Of a DNA stretch of 48,899 nt, positions 17,389-27,346 are shown one piece after another. The number at the start of each line of letters is the position of its first letter. Position 1 is the stretch's first letter. Under the pieces are notes generated by a model that was given only the letters and a program-made list of their open reading frames with translations, did no database searches and was not told the DNA's origin. The position numbers and the translations under genes are program-made. The DNA is from Flavobacteriales bacterium (lineage in GTDB: Bacteria > Bacteroidota > Bacteroidia > Flavobacteriales_D > CAJJDF01): positions 10,185 to 59,083 of the forward strand of contig JAHDBM010000014.1 of assembly GCA_020630395.1 (NCBI GenBank). The letters are read 5' to 3'.

Positions 17389-17915
17389 CATTAGAAAATA
17401 AAATTAAAGATACAGTAAGAAATGTGCCTGATTTTCCTAAGCCAGGAATTAATTTTAAAGACATTTCTACCATTTTAGAAGATCCAACATTATCTAAAGA
17501 AATATTAGCAAGTTTTGTAAGTCAATTAAAAGATAAGCAAATAGATGCTATAGTTGGTGTTGAAAGTAGAGGGTTTATTTTTGGAATGCCCTTGGCTTTA
17601 GCGCTTAACATTCCATTTATTTTAATTAGAAAGAAGGGGAAATTGCCGTATAAGACAATTGAATATACCTATAACCTTGAATATGGAACAGCAACTGTTG
17701 AGATGCACATAGATGCAATAAAAAAAGATTGGAATGTATTTATTCATGATGATTTATTAGCTACAGGAGGTACTGCAATGGCAGCAGCTGAGCTTGTTAA
17801 AGAGCAAGGAGGAAATATTGCGGGATTTGGTTTTTTAATCAATTTGTCTTTCTTAAATGGAGAAGAAAACTTAGCAAAATACTCAAACAATATCATTAAC
17901 TTAGTAACCTATTAA
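17385..17915 (+). CDS. apt: Adenine phosphoribosyltransferase
   Basis: 176 residues, typical length. It salvages adenine with PRPP to AMP in the cytoplasm. The N-terminus [18 protein letters not shown] and [14 protein letters not shown] are characteristic of Apt, and the PRPP loop is [13 protein letters not shown] (about 119-131). The ATG overlaps the stop of the preceding lipoprotein gene by four bases, and the acyl-CoA dehydrogenase follows after 14 bases. Confidence 0.96.
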   Translation: MTLENKIKDTVRNVPDFPKPGINFKDISTILEDPTLSKEILASFVSQLKDKQIDAIVGVESRGFIFGMPLALALNIPFILIRKKGKLPYKTIEYTYNLEYGTATVEMHIDAIKKDWNVFIHDDLLATGGTAMAAAELVKEQGGNIAGFGFLINLSFLNGEENLAKYSNNIINLVTY

Positions 17916-17929
17916 ATAAAGAATTCGAA

Positions 17930-19069
17930 ATGGAGTTTGGAGAAAATGAAAATCAAAAAATGATCACGCAAATGATTCGTGATTTTGCAGAAAAAGAGAT
18001 TAGACCTAATGTTATGAAGTGGGATGAGTCTCAGGAGTTTCCTGTTGATGTTTTTAAAAAAATGGGAGATTTAGGCCTTATGGGAATATTTATTCCAGAA
18101 GAGTACGGAGGATCTGGATTTGGATATTTTGAATATATTACTGCAATAAAGGAAGTAGCTAAGGTATGTGGTTCTGTTGGATTGTCATTAGCAGCTCATA
18201 ATTCACTTTGTACTGGCCATATATATTATAATGGTAGTGAAGAACAAAAGAAAAAGTATTTACCAAAATTAGCATCAGCTGAATGGATAGGTGCTTGGGG
18301 TTTAACAGAAACAGGTACAGGTTCTGATGCAGCACGTATGGCTACAACAGCTGTTAAAGATGGTGATCATTGGGTATTGAACGGAGCAAAAAACTGGATT
18401 ACACATGGTATTTCTGGAGATATAGCTGTAGTTATGGCAAGAACTGGAGAAAAAGGTGATTCTCATGGTATGAGTGCTTTTATTGTAGAAAGAGGTACTC
18501 CTGGTTTTTCAGCTGGTAAAAAAGAGAATAAGCTAGGTATGAGAGCTTCCGAAACAGCCGAAATGTTGTTCGATAATTGTAGAATACCAGCATCTCAATT
18601 AATAGGTAAAGAAGGTGAGGGGTTTATACAAGCAATGAAAGTCTTAGATGGTGGTAGGATATCAATAGGAGCATTAGCTTTGGGTATTGGAGTTGGAGCT
18701 TATGAAGCTGCTTTACAATATGCAAAAGAAAGGGAGCAATTTGGAAAGCCTATTGCAAGTTTTCAAGCTATTTCTTTTAAACTAGCTGATATGGCGACCA
18801 AAATAGAGGCTGCAGAGCTATTATTATACCAAGCTGCTGACATGAAAAATAGAGGCGTAAAAATGACTAAAGAGTCAGCTATGGCTAAGTTATATGCTTC
18901 TGAAATTGCATGTGAAATTGCAAATGATGCAGTGCAAATATTTGGTGGATACGGTTACACAAAAGATTTTCCAGTAGAAAAATTTTATAGAGATGTAAAG
19001 TTGTGTACCATTGGAGAGGGAACTTCAGAAATTCAAAAATTGGTTATCTCAAGATTAATTTTGAAATAA
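17930..19069 (+). CDS. Acyl-CoA dehydrogenase
   Basis: 379 residues with the full three-domain FAD flavoprotein layout (helical, beta, helical). It oxidises acyl-CoA to enoyl-CoA in fatty-acid or branched-chain amino-acid breakdown and passes electrons to ETF. Signatures: [13 protein letters not shown] (FAD/substrate loop), KNWITHG, and [19 protein letters not shown] with [13 protein letters not shown] near the C-terminus, where the Glu of GEGTSE is the expected catalytic base. It is closest in motif to short/branched-chain enzymes; chain length cannot be fixed from sequence alone. It is the last gene of the run that begins at 11375. Confidence 0.95.
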   Translation: MEFGENENQKMITQMIRDFAEKEIRPNVMKWDESQEFPVDVFKKMGDLGLMGIFIPEEYGGSGFGYFEYITAIKEVAKVCGSVGLSLAAHNSLCTGHIYYNGSEEQKKKYLPKLASAEWIGAWGLTETGTGSDAARMATTAVKDGDHWVLNGAKNWITHGISGDIAVVMARTGEKGDSHGMSAFIVERGTPGFSAGKKENKLGMRASETAEMLFDNCRIPASQLIGKEGEGFIQAMKVLDGGRISIGALALGIGVGAYEAALQYAKEREQFGKPIASFQAISFKLADMATKIEAAELLLYQAADMKNRGVKMTKESAMAKLYASEIACEIANDAVQIFGGYGYTKDFPVEKFYRDVKLCTIGEGTSEIQKLVISRLILK

Positions 19070-19081
19070 TCTAGAATATTA

Positions 19082-19112
19082 TTTGACTAATTAAACAAAA
19101 GGGTTACATTTG
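19082..19112 (+). promoter_or_regulatory. Promoter of rpsU
   Basis: TTTG at 19082-19085, a 19-base spacer, then TACATTTG at 19105-19112: a perfect match to the Bacteroidota consensus, 22 bases before the rpsU ATG. Confidence 0.8.
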
Positions 19113-19134
19113 TACCCCAATTAAAAGTAAGAGT

Positions 19135-19329
19135 ATGTTAATTATTTCGGTTAAAGACGGAGAAAATATAGAAAGAGCGTTAAAACGTTATAAAAAGAAA
19201 TTCGATAGAACTAAGGTTATAAGACAGCTTAGAGCTCGTAAAAATTATATTAAGCCATCTGTAGCTAACAGAAAGGCAAGGCTTAAAGCAATATATAGAG
19301 ATCAAGTTATGAGAGATCGCGAAATGTAG
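19135..19329 (+). CDS. rpsU: 30S ribosomal protein S21
   Basis: 64 residues, standard length. The basic protein starts MLIISVKDGENIERALKRY and continues with KKFDRTKVIRQLRARK and a Lys/Arg-rich tail, as in bS21. It joins the small subunit near the mRNA exit and anti-Shine-Dalgarno region. It has its own promoter and a strong terminator, so it is a single-gene transcript between the acyl-CoA dehydrogenase and a giant surface-protein gene. Confidence 0.97.
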   Translation: MLIISVKDGENIERALKRYKKKFDRTKVIRQLRARKNYIKPSVANRKARLKAIYRDQVMRDREM

Positions 19330-19350
19330 TTTAAGATTTTTAAGTTTATT

Positions 19351-19384
19351 AAAGAGTGTAATGAAAATTACACTCTTTTTTTTT
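19351..19384 (+). terminator. Rho-independent terminator of rpsU
   Basis: A perfect 12-bp stem (19351-19362 with 19367-19378) closes a GAAA tetraloop and runs into about ten T. It starts 21 bases after the rpsU stop. Confidence 0.95.
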
Positions 19385-19546
19385 GAGATAATTTATATTA
19401 AAATGTATTCCATGCTTACTTTATGCATTTCAACTGTCAATTTTAACACTTTAGAAGAGTTATAGTAAATTTTGTGGTTTTTCTATGAGTTATAGTTGTT
19501 ATTATGTCTCAATAAGGTAATTTTATAATAGTTTAAAAATAAAAAG

Positions 19547-22500
19547 ATGATTAGAACATACTTACTTATACTTAGTATTCTTATTATTACCAAACTTGAA
19601 TTAAAAGGACAATTTGTTTTTTTTGATTCAGTTGGTTTTAATGCACCACATATTGTATGTGAAAAAGATACGTTAACTTTTATCGTATATCCTACTCCTG
19701 ATACTGCTAATGGTTTTTTTATAAGACCAGAAATGCATATTGACATGCCTGCAGGGTATGAATTTGATTCAATACTTTATTATGGTCCAACTCCCATTGT
19801 TTACCCTCAAGCTTCTGCAACTAATCTTTATGGTCCACCTATAACGACTAATCCAGATGATATTATAATCCCCAATGGAGGAGGTTTTTTTCAACCCTAT
19901 AATGAATATGCTATTCAAATAATTGTTACTCCATCATGTGGGGCACAGGCCGAACCTTTTAGGGTTTGGTTTATTGGTGTAAATGGAGGCGCTCATCCTG
20001 TTAGTGATACGCTATCGACACCAATAATTAACATTCAAACGCCTTACTTGGTTTTTCAAGGAATTAAAAATACAGCAGCTGCTAATTCAACTATAAATTT
20101 GAATAGGTTGGCGATTGGTCAAAAATTTGAAAGAGGTTTTAAAGTTGATTATACTTCACTAATTAGTAATATTAATGAAGTAACTGTTGCAATTCCAAAT
20201 ACGAGTCAACATTTTAATTACTATTGGACTAGCCCAGGTATAACAAGCACAACTATTTTGGATACCGTTTACTACACATTTGACGCATCATATTTTGCGG
20301 CTTATGTTGGGGATAATGATGGTGTATTTGAACCAGGAGAAAGTTTTATTTTTTATGATTCAGTATCGGTCTCAGGAAATTGTAACAGTCAAAATACTAA
20401 TGTAGCTGTTGATTATGCTCTAACTTGGGGATGTGGTGGAAATTTATGTCAATATTCTATAGTATCTGCAGAGGGAAGAATAGCACTATCTCCAACAGAT
20501 GTTATTTTACAAAGAAGAACTGATTTAGAAATTGAACCTAATTTATGTGATACTTGTGGTACAGGTACAGTTAAGTATGGATTTCAAATTATAAATAATA
20601 CACAACCTGTATTACCAACAGGTGGCTTTTTGACTAATGTTAGATTAGATTTAGGGATTTCTTTATTTCCATATACCATAGCCTCAAATAGAAGATTAGA
20701 CTCTACTAATCATTGTTTTGATTCTGTTATTGTTAATGGAATAAATGTCCCTTTTAGAATTGGTTCAGCTGCACCAGTAATAATTGATAATTTAACAATT
20801 CCAGGTACAGGTTTAATTGATATAGATGGAGATGGGTTGTTTGATGATTTACCAGTAGGCGATACATTAGTAGTAGAATTATATGGAACTTTTTTTGCTT
20901 ATAGTCATGATACATCAGATTTAAACTACAATAATTTGGGAGGGAGTGATAATATAAATCCATCATTAGTAACTGCTATGCGAGGAGCTTTAGATATTGA
21001 ATACTATGACGAGTGTGGAGGTAATTTTAAAGAAAGAAGAATATTAGGAAAAGATCAATACTTAAATCCATTAAATGCAAATTCTACCATGCCTCCAGAT
21101 GTATATGATGGGGGGATTTACAGATTTAATATTCAGCATAGAGAGTATAATACTAAAAATAATTATGAGTGTGATAGTGCTATTAGATTAATAAAGATGA
21201 TTTTACCTTGGGATGTTTCATTAGATACATCAGGAGTTTATCCATTTTCTGGTTATAGACAATCAACAGATTCTGTGATAGCTTTTGTAGAAGTTCCAGA
21301 TGCAAATCCTGCTAGAGGATTTGACACTTTATATATATATTATAACACTAAAGGAGTTAATTCAGGAGCTTCATATAAAAATACATGGGTGAATTTAAGA
21401 ATGGATTGTAATTTAACAGCAGGTTTTTGTCCTGAAGCAGATTCTTCTAGAACCATTGCTTGGACAGAAGAATATATATGTTATGATGATGCAACCAATA
21501 TGCCATGTTGGAGTTCTGCCATGCATAGAGGTAAACGATTAATACGATACCATTGTAGTGCATTTCCTCCTACAGGTGTAAGTTTGAAAAAGTTTAAAAT
21601 GAAAAGAACAACTTTTGGCTATACCGATAGTACTAAAACTGTGCGTGTTAATGCAACTACTCCAGGTATAAATCTTAATTCTGCTATGGTAGAAGATACC
21701 ATTAAAATTACCATGAAAGGCTTAGTTGTTAATTCAACTGTTGACAGTATTTTTGCTAGACTTAATTACCAAAATAGATTAGGAGTTGGTAGTGCATCTA
21801 GATCTATTTTAAGAATGGACCCTATTAATAGTAGAGTTACGGTTTATGATGCCAGTACTACAACTTATTATCCTTTTTCATTAGGAGTGCCTTTAAATAT
21901 ACCTGCGCTAGAAAATCCAGAGCGATATACAGGTTTAGATGATATTTATGATTGGCAATGGAACTTATCGGCATATGATGATAGTGTAAGATTAATTGAT
22001 CCTGCTTATAATTTTAATGGAGGGCCAAATAATAATAGTACAACATGGGATAGTATTATCATGGAAGTATATTTAATTGTAGACCCCGATAATTATGCTG
22101 GAGAAGTGTTTATGGAGCCTGTTGCTCAAATGATAGAAATACCTACTGATACGGCTACTATTTGTGACCAATATGGTCAATTGTTTACTCTATATCAACC
22201 TAGTATAAGTTTACTGCCAACTATAGCGAATTCCTTAACATCATGTGAAACTGCTAGAAATACAATTGAAGTTAGGACTACCAGTCAAGATAGATATCCC
22301 AATGAATATAAAAGAAATGAAAAAGTTGATACGGTAATTTATACTTACAACCCGAGTTATTTTTATGCTCCTGATAGTGTCTTTTTTGAATACAGATGGT
22401 ATGATACAAATGGACAACTTATACCAGGCGGGGATAGAAGGATACCTATGAATTATACTGTTGTAGGAGATAGTATTATAATTCCTATAGAAGAGAGTAT

Positions 22501-25500
22501 TAATATGAATGTATTACCAGAAGCTTGGTATAGAGCATACTTAAGATTTTATCAAAAACCAACTTGTGAAATAGAAGATTCAGTTTTATCAAGTGTATTA
22601 GGTCAAGTAGCTGATTTAAAAATTAGTAGATGGACTAACAGCTCTATTGATACTTCAAGAGTAATTATAGATAATACATTTGGAACATCTAATACAGGCC
22701 CTAGACCAATAGTAGTAGATCCAGTTCCTTTTAATATTACTTCTTCTCCTATAGTTTCGTCTACCGAAAGTGATTCAGTATGTTGGGATATAACATACGA
22801 AAATTTAAGTTTCACTGAAATTGGTCATACTTGGTTAGATTTTGATACTGATAGTTTAAATATTACAAGTATTGTAAGAATAGATTCAGGTGCTAGTTCT
22901 CCTTTTAGTATTTTAAATTATGGTATAAACAATAAATGGATTCAAATGGATACTATTAAACCCTATGACTTTATAACCGCTAGGGTTTGTGCAACATATA
23001 CTACATGTAATTTAGATTCAATTATTGTTACTGGAGGATGGAACTGTTCTTCTTTTCCTGTAGATCCAGTTCAGGGGTATGATCCAACTAGCTACACCTG
23101 TAATCATAATCAGCAAAGTTTTACCATATTTATGGATGAGCTAGATGCGAATTTACAATTAAGAATGTTTAATCAACCAATAATGCCAATGGATTTGTGT
23201 GACTCTATGGTGTTTGAAATTGAAATGGGGAATATTGACTTAACAAGTCTTAATAATTTATACTTTAAAGCATTTATGCCAACTACGTCTAATATTGCAA
23301 TTAGAAATGGTACATCAAGTATATTGTGGCCAAATGATGGATTTAATACAACAAGAATTCCTATAGCCGATCCAATCACATCAGGAGATTCAATTGTTTG
23401 GGATTTAACAGGGGAGTTCTCAGCAGGGTTTTTAGAAAATTTTGAAATTCCATTAGATTCTAATAAAGCTTTAATTAGATTTGTTTTTGATACAAGATGC
23501 TTTGTAAGGCCTACCGATCAAATTAGATTTAAAGCAGAGGGTGAAAGAGGGTGTAATAAAATTGTTAGTAGTCAAAATGTTGCAAGTTCTCCAATTAGGA
23601 TTAATGGATTAGTAAATCCTAGCGTAAGATTAACAAAAGTTAATATTGATTTAGATACTATAAATGCATGTGATACGGGTACAGTTGTGCATTTAGCTTT
23701 TTATAATATTGTAACTAAAAATACTAATGGAAGCGAAGTGTTATCCTTACAGTTTCCCGCAGATTTTGATATTAAAGATTCTATCTATAATGTACATTTA
23801 CCAAGTTATTTGCAAGGTCAAACACCAACTAATACAGTGGTAGGTAATACTAGAACATTAGAATGGAATGTAGCGTCTGGTATGCCTTTTGCTTCTCCTT
23901 TAATTGATAGTTTATCTTTTGATTTAACATTAATAAGTTCAACTAATTTGTCTTGTAATTTAGATACTATGATGTACTTTACAGCAGAAGAAAGATATGA
24001 AATATTATGTGTAAGCGATTCAACTCCATGTACGGTAATATATCCATTAGCTGAAGATAGTAACTACATTAGAGTCGCAAAAGCAGATTTAGATTTAGCT
24101 AATTTAATCCCTGTACTAGATTTTTGTAATGATACGTTAAATTTCACTGTAGAAATATCTAATACAGGATTGCCTATTGCTCAAGGAATACTAACACCAA
24201 TATATGTATTAGCAGATTCTAATAATAATGGGATATATGATTCAACAGATGTTGTTTTCGATACTATTTTTTATACAGATTCATTACCTACTAATTGGAC
24301 TGATACCATACGTTATAGTGAACCAGTTACGCTTTACAATGGAGAGTTGTGTAATTTAATTTTATTAGTAGATACAGCTAGTTGTATATGTGATACAGCA
24401 TGGACTATAGCTCCAGTTGAATTAGAAATGTATTTAGATACACATGTAATATGTGAATATGATTCAGTTCCATTTACAGTTTGTACAGGAACAGGAAATT
24501 TTCCATCAAGAACATTTACTTGGTATGATATTGATGGATTAGGTAATGAGACATATCTAAGTAGCACTACTATTTTAAATCCTACATTTATCCCTCCAAA
24601 TATAACAACTAGTACAACATATAGATATGCTGTGCAAGTTCAGAGAGATAGTTGTATGAATGAGGATACACTAATCATCATAGTACATCCTCAACCAGAT
24701 ACTATTGATATTCCTAACGATACAATTTGTGAAGGAGATAGTGTATTGTTAACACCAGTTCCATTTCAATTGGGTATAACGTATAATCTATACGATAGCA
24801 ATTATGTATTTATTGATACCTTACCTTGGATGTTTAATGATACCTTATCCAATAAATTTTATGTAGAATCAATAGATTCTGCTACAGGTTGTGGAGCTTT
24901 ATGGGATTCGGTAGTGATAATAGTAATTCCTTTCTTAGATCCAGGAATAGGAGATTCAATTATTCATTGTGAAACAGGTATGCTTATTAATTTATTTGAT
25001 AGCTTACAAGGAACACCAGATACCAATGGTACTTGGACAGATCCTCTAAATTCACCATTTGGTGTTGGACATAATGCAGTTTTTGATCCAGCAGTTCATT
25101 TATCAGGAAACTATACTTATACTATAATAAATCCGGTTTGTCCTGATACGAGTGCTGTAATTCATGTTACGGCATCTCCAGGAACAAATGCAGGTTTAGA
25201 TTCAAATATTACGCTTTGTAGAAGGGATAATCCTGTTGATTTATACACGTTATTGAGAAACAACCCAGATACAACTGGTAACTGGTCTGGTTTATCATCT
25301 TTAGCAAATGGCTATTGGGGTACGTTTGATCCTTCAACAGATCTTTCTGGAAGGTACAAGTATAAAGTTGATAAAATTGGATGTGCAAGTGATTCTTCTT
25401 ATGTTGATGTAACAGTTAATCCTGTAGAAGATGCCACAATACAACTTGATAGAAGGGAATTGTGTTTAGCACTAAGTGATCCAATAGTATCAATATTAGG

Positions 25501-25966
25501 AGATTTTGGAGGTACATTTACAGGTTCTAATGGATTAGTAATTGATCCAGTATCTGGTATAATTGATTTAGAATCTTCTGGAAGAGGAACCTTTGAGATA
25601 TATTATACAACTAATGGGCCTTGTCCAGAAATGGATACTATTCCAGTTGTAATTACTCAATACGGAGAAGGTTGTGAATTATGGATTCCACAATTTGTTT
25701 CTCCAAATGGAGATGGAGCTAACGATTACTGGGTTATTCCAGGAGTAGATGAGTTTCCTAATAATAATGTTAAAATATTTAACAGATGGGGTAATCTTGT
25801 ATTCGAAATGAATGGATATGACAATTCATGGGAAGGAAAAAGTATGAATAGTTTTAATATGGGAGGTGGAGATACATACTTACCAGACGGAACATACTTT
25901 TACATAGTAAACCCTAATGATGCAGATAATGATCCTGTTTCAGGATTTGTATATATAAGAAGATAA
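19547..25966 (+). CDS. Giant T9SS type B surface protein (gliding-motility-associated C-terminal domain)
   Basis: 2139 residues. A signal peptide (about 1-21, ILSILIITKLELKGQ) leads into a very long beta-rich, Asp/Ser/Thr/Asn-rich ectodomain. Three Asp-rich loops look like calcium sites: GDNDGVFEPGE (about 255), DIDGDGLFDD (about 425) and DSNNNGIYD (about 1557). Near the C-terminus are two related modules of about 80 residues (TPDTNGTWTDPL... and NPDTTGNWSGLS..., each with FDP...LSG-Y-Y). The last 85 residues are the type B sorting domain (FVSPNGDGANDYW, FNRWGNLVFE, LPDGTYFYIV). The protein is exported through T9SS and displayed at the cell surface. No enzymatic motif was seen; an adhesin or structural role is inferred. 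Confidence 0.93.
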   Translation: MIRTYLLILSILIITKLELKGQFVFFDSVGFNAPHIVCEKDTLTFIVYPTPDTANGFFIRPEMHIDMPAGYEFDSILYYGPTPIVYPQASATNLYGPPITTNPDDIIIPNGGGFFQPYNEYAIQIIVTPSCGAQAEPFRVWFIGVNGGAHPVSDTLSTPIINIQTPYLVFQGIKNTAAANSTINLNRLAIGQKFERGFKVDYTSLISNINEVTVAIPNTSQHFNYYWTSPGITSTTILDTVYYTFDASYFAAYVGDNDGVFEPGESFIFYDSVSVSGNCNSQNTNVAVDYALTWGCGGNLCQYSIVSAEGRIALSPTDVILQRRTDLEIEPNLCDTCGTGTVKYGFQIINNTQPVLPTGGFLTNVRLDLGISLFPYTIASNRRLDSTNHCFDSVIVNGINVPFRIGSAAPVIIDNLTIPGTGLIDIDGDGLFDDLPVGDTLVVELYGTFFAYSHDTSDLNYNNLGGSDNINPSLVTAMRGALDIEYYDECGGNFKERRILGKDQYLNPLNANSTMPPDVYDGGIYRFNIQHREYNTKNNYECDSAIRLIKMILPWDVSLDTSGVYPFSGYRQSTDSVIAFVEVPDANPARGFDTLYIYYNTKGVNSGASYKNTWVNLRMDCNLTAGFCPEADSSRTIAWTEEYICYDDATNMPCWSSAMHRGKRLIRYHCSAFPPTGVSLKKFKMKRTTFGYTDSTKTVRVNATTPGINLNSAMVEDTIKITMKGLVVNSTVDSIFARLNYQNRLGVGSASRSILRMDPINSRVTVYDASTTTYYPFSLGVPLNIPALENPERYTGLDDIYDWQWNLSAYDDSVRLIDPAYNFNGGPNNNSTTWDSIIMEVYLIVDPDNYAGEVFMEPVAQMIEIPTDTATICDQYGQLFTLYQPSISLLPTIANSLTSCETARNTIEVRTTSQDRYPNEYKRNEKVDTVIYTYNPSYFYAPDSVFFEYRWYDTNGQLIPGGDRRIPMNYTVVGDSIIIPIEESINMNVLPEAWYRAYLRFYQKPTCEIEDSVLSSVLGQVADLKISRWTNSSIDTSRVIIDNTFGTSNTGPRPIVVDPVPFNITSSPIVSSTESDSVCWDITYENLSFTEIGHTWLDFDTDSLNITSIVRIDSGASSPFSILNYGINNKWIQMDTIKPYDFITARVCATYTTCNLDSIIVTGGWNCSSFPVDPVQGYDPTSYTCNHNQQSFTIFMDELDANLQLRMFNQPIMPMDLCDSMVFEIEMGNIDLTSLNNLYFKAFMPTTSNIAIRNGTSSILWPNDGFNTTRIPIADPITSGDSIVWDLTGEFSAGFLENFEIPLDSNKALIRFVFDTRCFVRPTDQIRFKAEGERGCNKIVSSQNVASSPIRINGLVNPSVRLTKVNIDLDTINACDTGTVVHLAFYNIVTKNTNGSEVLSLQFPADFDIKDSIYNVHLPSYLQGQTPTNTVVGNTRTLEWNVASGMPFASPLIDSLSFDLTLISSTNLSCNLDTMMYFTAEERYEILCVSDSTPCTVIYPLAEDSNYIRVAKADLDLANLIPVLDFCNDTLNFTVEISNTGLPIAQGILTPIYVLADSNNNGIYDSTDVVFDTIFYTDSLPTNWTDTIRYSEPVTLYNGELCNLILLVDTASCICDTAWTIAPVELEMYLDTHVICEYDSVPFTVCTGTGNFPSRTFTWYDIDGLGNETYLSSTTILNPTFIPPNITTSTTYRYAVQVQRDSCMNEDTLIIIVHPQPDTIDIPNDTICEGDSVLLTPVPFQLGITYNLYDSNYVFIDTLPWMFNDTLSNKFYVESIDSATGCGALWDSVVIIVIPFLDPGIGDSIIHCETGMLINLFDSLQGTPDTNGTWTDPLNSPFGVGHNAVFDPAVHLSGNYTYTIINPVCPDTSAVIHVTASPGTNAGLDSNITLCRRDNPVDLYTLLRNNPDTTGNWSGLSSLANGYWGTFDPSTDLSGRYKYKVDKIGCASDSSYVDVTVNPVEDATIQLDRRELCLALSDPIVSILGDFGGTFTGSNGLVIDPVSGIIDLESSGRGTFEIYYTTNGPCPEMDTIPVVITQYGEGCELWIPQFVSPNGDGANDYWVIPGVDEFPNNNVKIFNRWGNLVFEMNGYDNSWEGKSMNSFNMGGGDTYLPDGTYFYIVNPNDADNDPVSGFVYIRR

Positions 25967-25987
25967 TTAGTCATAATTTTATGGAAG

Positions 25988-26017
25988 AAAGCACAACTTA
26001 GGTTGTGCTTTTTTTTT
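25988..26017 (+). terminator. Rho-independent terminator of the giant surface-protein gene
   Basis: A perfect 10-bp stem (25988-25997 with 26002-26011), loop ttag, runs into about nine T, 21 bases after the stop codon. Confidence 0.95.
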
Positions 26018-26075
26018 CATCTTATATCAAATGGTTATCTTAGCGATAGATCTATAATTTAAACCAATAAACTTT

Positions 26076-27344
26076 ATGATTAAAGAAGCTACATCAGCCG
26101 ATATTATCGAATTAGAAAATAAATACGGAGCACATAATTACCATCCTTTACCAGTTGTTTTATCTAAAGGAGAGGGTGTATATGTGTGGGATGTAGAAGG
26201 TAAAAAATATTTTGATTTTTTATCAGCTTATTCTGCAGTAAATCAAGGGCATTGTCATCCAAGAATAATAGGAGCATTAGAGCAGCAAGCAAGAACATTA
26301 ACCTTAACATCACGAGCATTTTATAATGATATGTTAGGGAAGTACGAAAAATATGCATGTGATATTTTTGGTTTTGATAAGTTGTTGCCTATGAATAGTG
26401 GAGCTGAAGCGGTTGAAACTGCTGTTAAGATTGCACGAAAATGGGGGTATGAGAAAAAAGGAATTCCAACTAATAAAGCCAAAATAATAGTTTGTGGTCA
26501 AAACTTTCATGGAAGAACAGTAACCATTGTGTCGTTTTCTAGTGATCCAGATGCAAGAGGTAACTTTGGTCCATATACCGAAGGTTTTGTGGAAGTTCCG
26601 TATAACGATCTTAAAAGTTTAAAAGAAGTAATAGAACAAGATCATGAAAACATAGCTGCATTTCTTGTGGAGCCAATTCAAGGAGAGGCAGGGGTATTTG
26701 TTCCTGATGAAGGTTATTTGGCTCAGGCAAGAGATATATGTAAAGAACATAATGTGTTGTTTATAGCTGATGAGATTCAAACAGGAATTGCACGTACAGG
26801 AAAGTTGTTAGCTACTTGTGGTAATTGTTCTTGTGAAGGATTTTGCGAGAAAAAACCTGAGATTAAACCAGATATGCTTATTCTAGGAAAAGCAATAAGT
26901 GGAGGTGTATATCCAATATCTGCTGTATTGGCTAATGATGAAATAATGGAAGTTATTACTCCTGGCACACATGGTTCTACATTTGGAGGTAATCCAATTG
27001 CAGCTGCAGTAGCAATGGAAGCTCTAGCAGTAGTTAAAGATGAAAAATTAGCTGAGAATGCTAACAGACTAGGAGAGATTTTTAGAAATGAATTAAATGA
27101 GTTTATTAAGACATCCGATATTGTAACGTTAGTTAGAGGAAAAGGATTATTAAATGCTATTGTAATTAATGATACAGAAGATAGCTCTACTGCTTGGGAT
27201 ATTTGTTTAAAACTTAGAGATAATGGATTGTTAGCAAAGCCTACTCATGGAAATATTATTCGATTTGCACCTCCATTAGTAATGAATGAGGAAGAACTAT
27301 ATCAATGTATTGAGATTATAAAAAACACACTTGTTGAGTTTTAG
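26076..27344 (+). CDS. rocD: Ornithine--oxo-acid aminotransferase with a Cys-rich insertion
   Basis: 422 residues, class III PLP aminotransferase. It converts ornithine and 2-oxoglutarate to glutamate semialdehyde and glutamate. Signatures: [30 protein letters not shown] (PLP phosphate), [22 protein letters not shown] and the Schiff-base lysine in ILGKAISGG. Between the TGKLLA segment and the PLP-lysine strand the protein carries C-x2-C-x-C-x3-C (Cys248, 251, 253, 257), making it slightly longer than the roughly 400-residue typical enzyme. The DUF2851 gene follows two bases later. Confidence 0.94.
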   Translation: MIKEATSADIIELENKYGAHNYHPLPVVLSKGEGVYVWDVEGKKYFDFLSAYSAVNQGHCHPRIIGALEQQARTLTLTSRAFYNDMLGKYEKYACDIFGFDKLLPMNSGAEAVETAVKIARKWGYEKKGIPTNKAKIIVCGQNFHGRTVTIVSFSSDPDARGNFGPYTEGFVEVPYNDLKSLKEVIEQDHENIAAFLVEPIQGEAGVFVPDEGYLAQARDICKEHNVLFIADEIQTGIARTGKLLATCGNCSCEGFCEKKPEIKPDMLILGKAISGGVYPISAVLANDEIMEVITPGTHGSTFGGNPIAAAVAMEALAVVKDEKLAENANRLGEIFRNELNEFIKTSDIVTLVRGKGLLNAIVINDTEDSSTAWDICLKLRDNGLLAKPTHGNIIRFAPPLVMNEEELYQCIEIIKNTLVEF

Positions 27345-27346
27345 TT

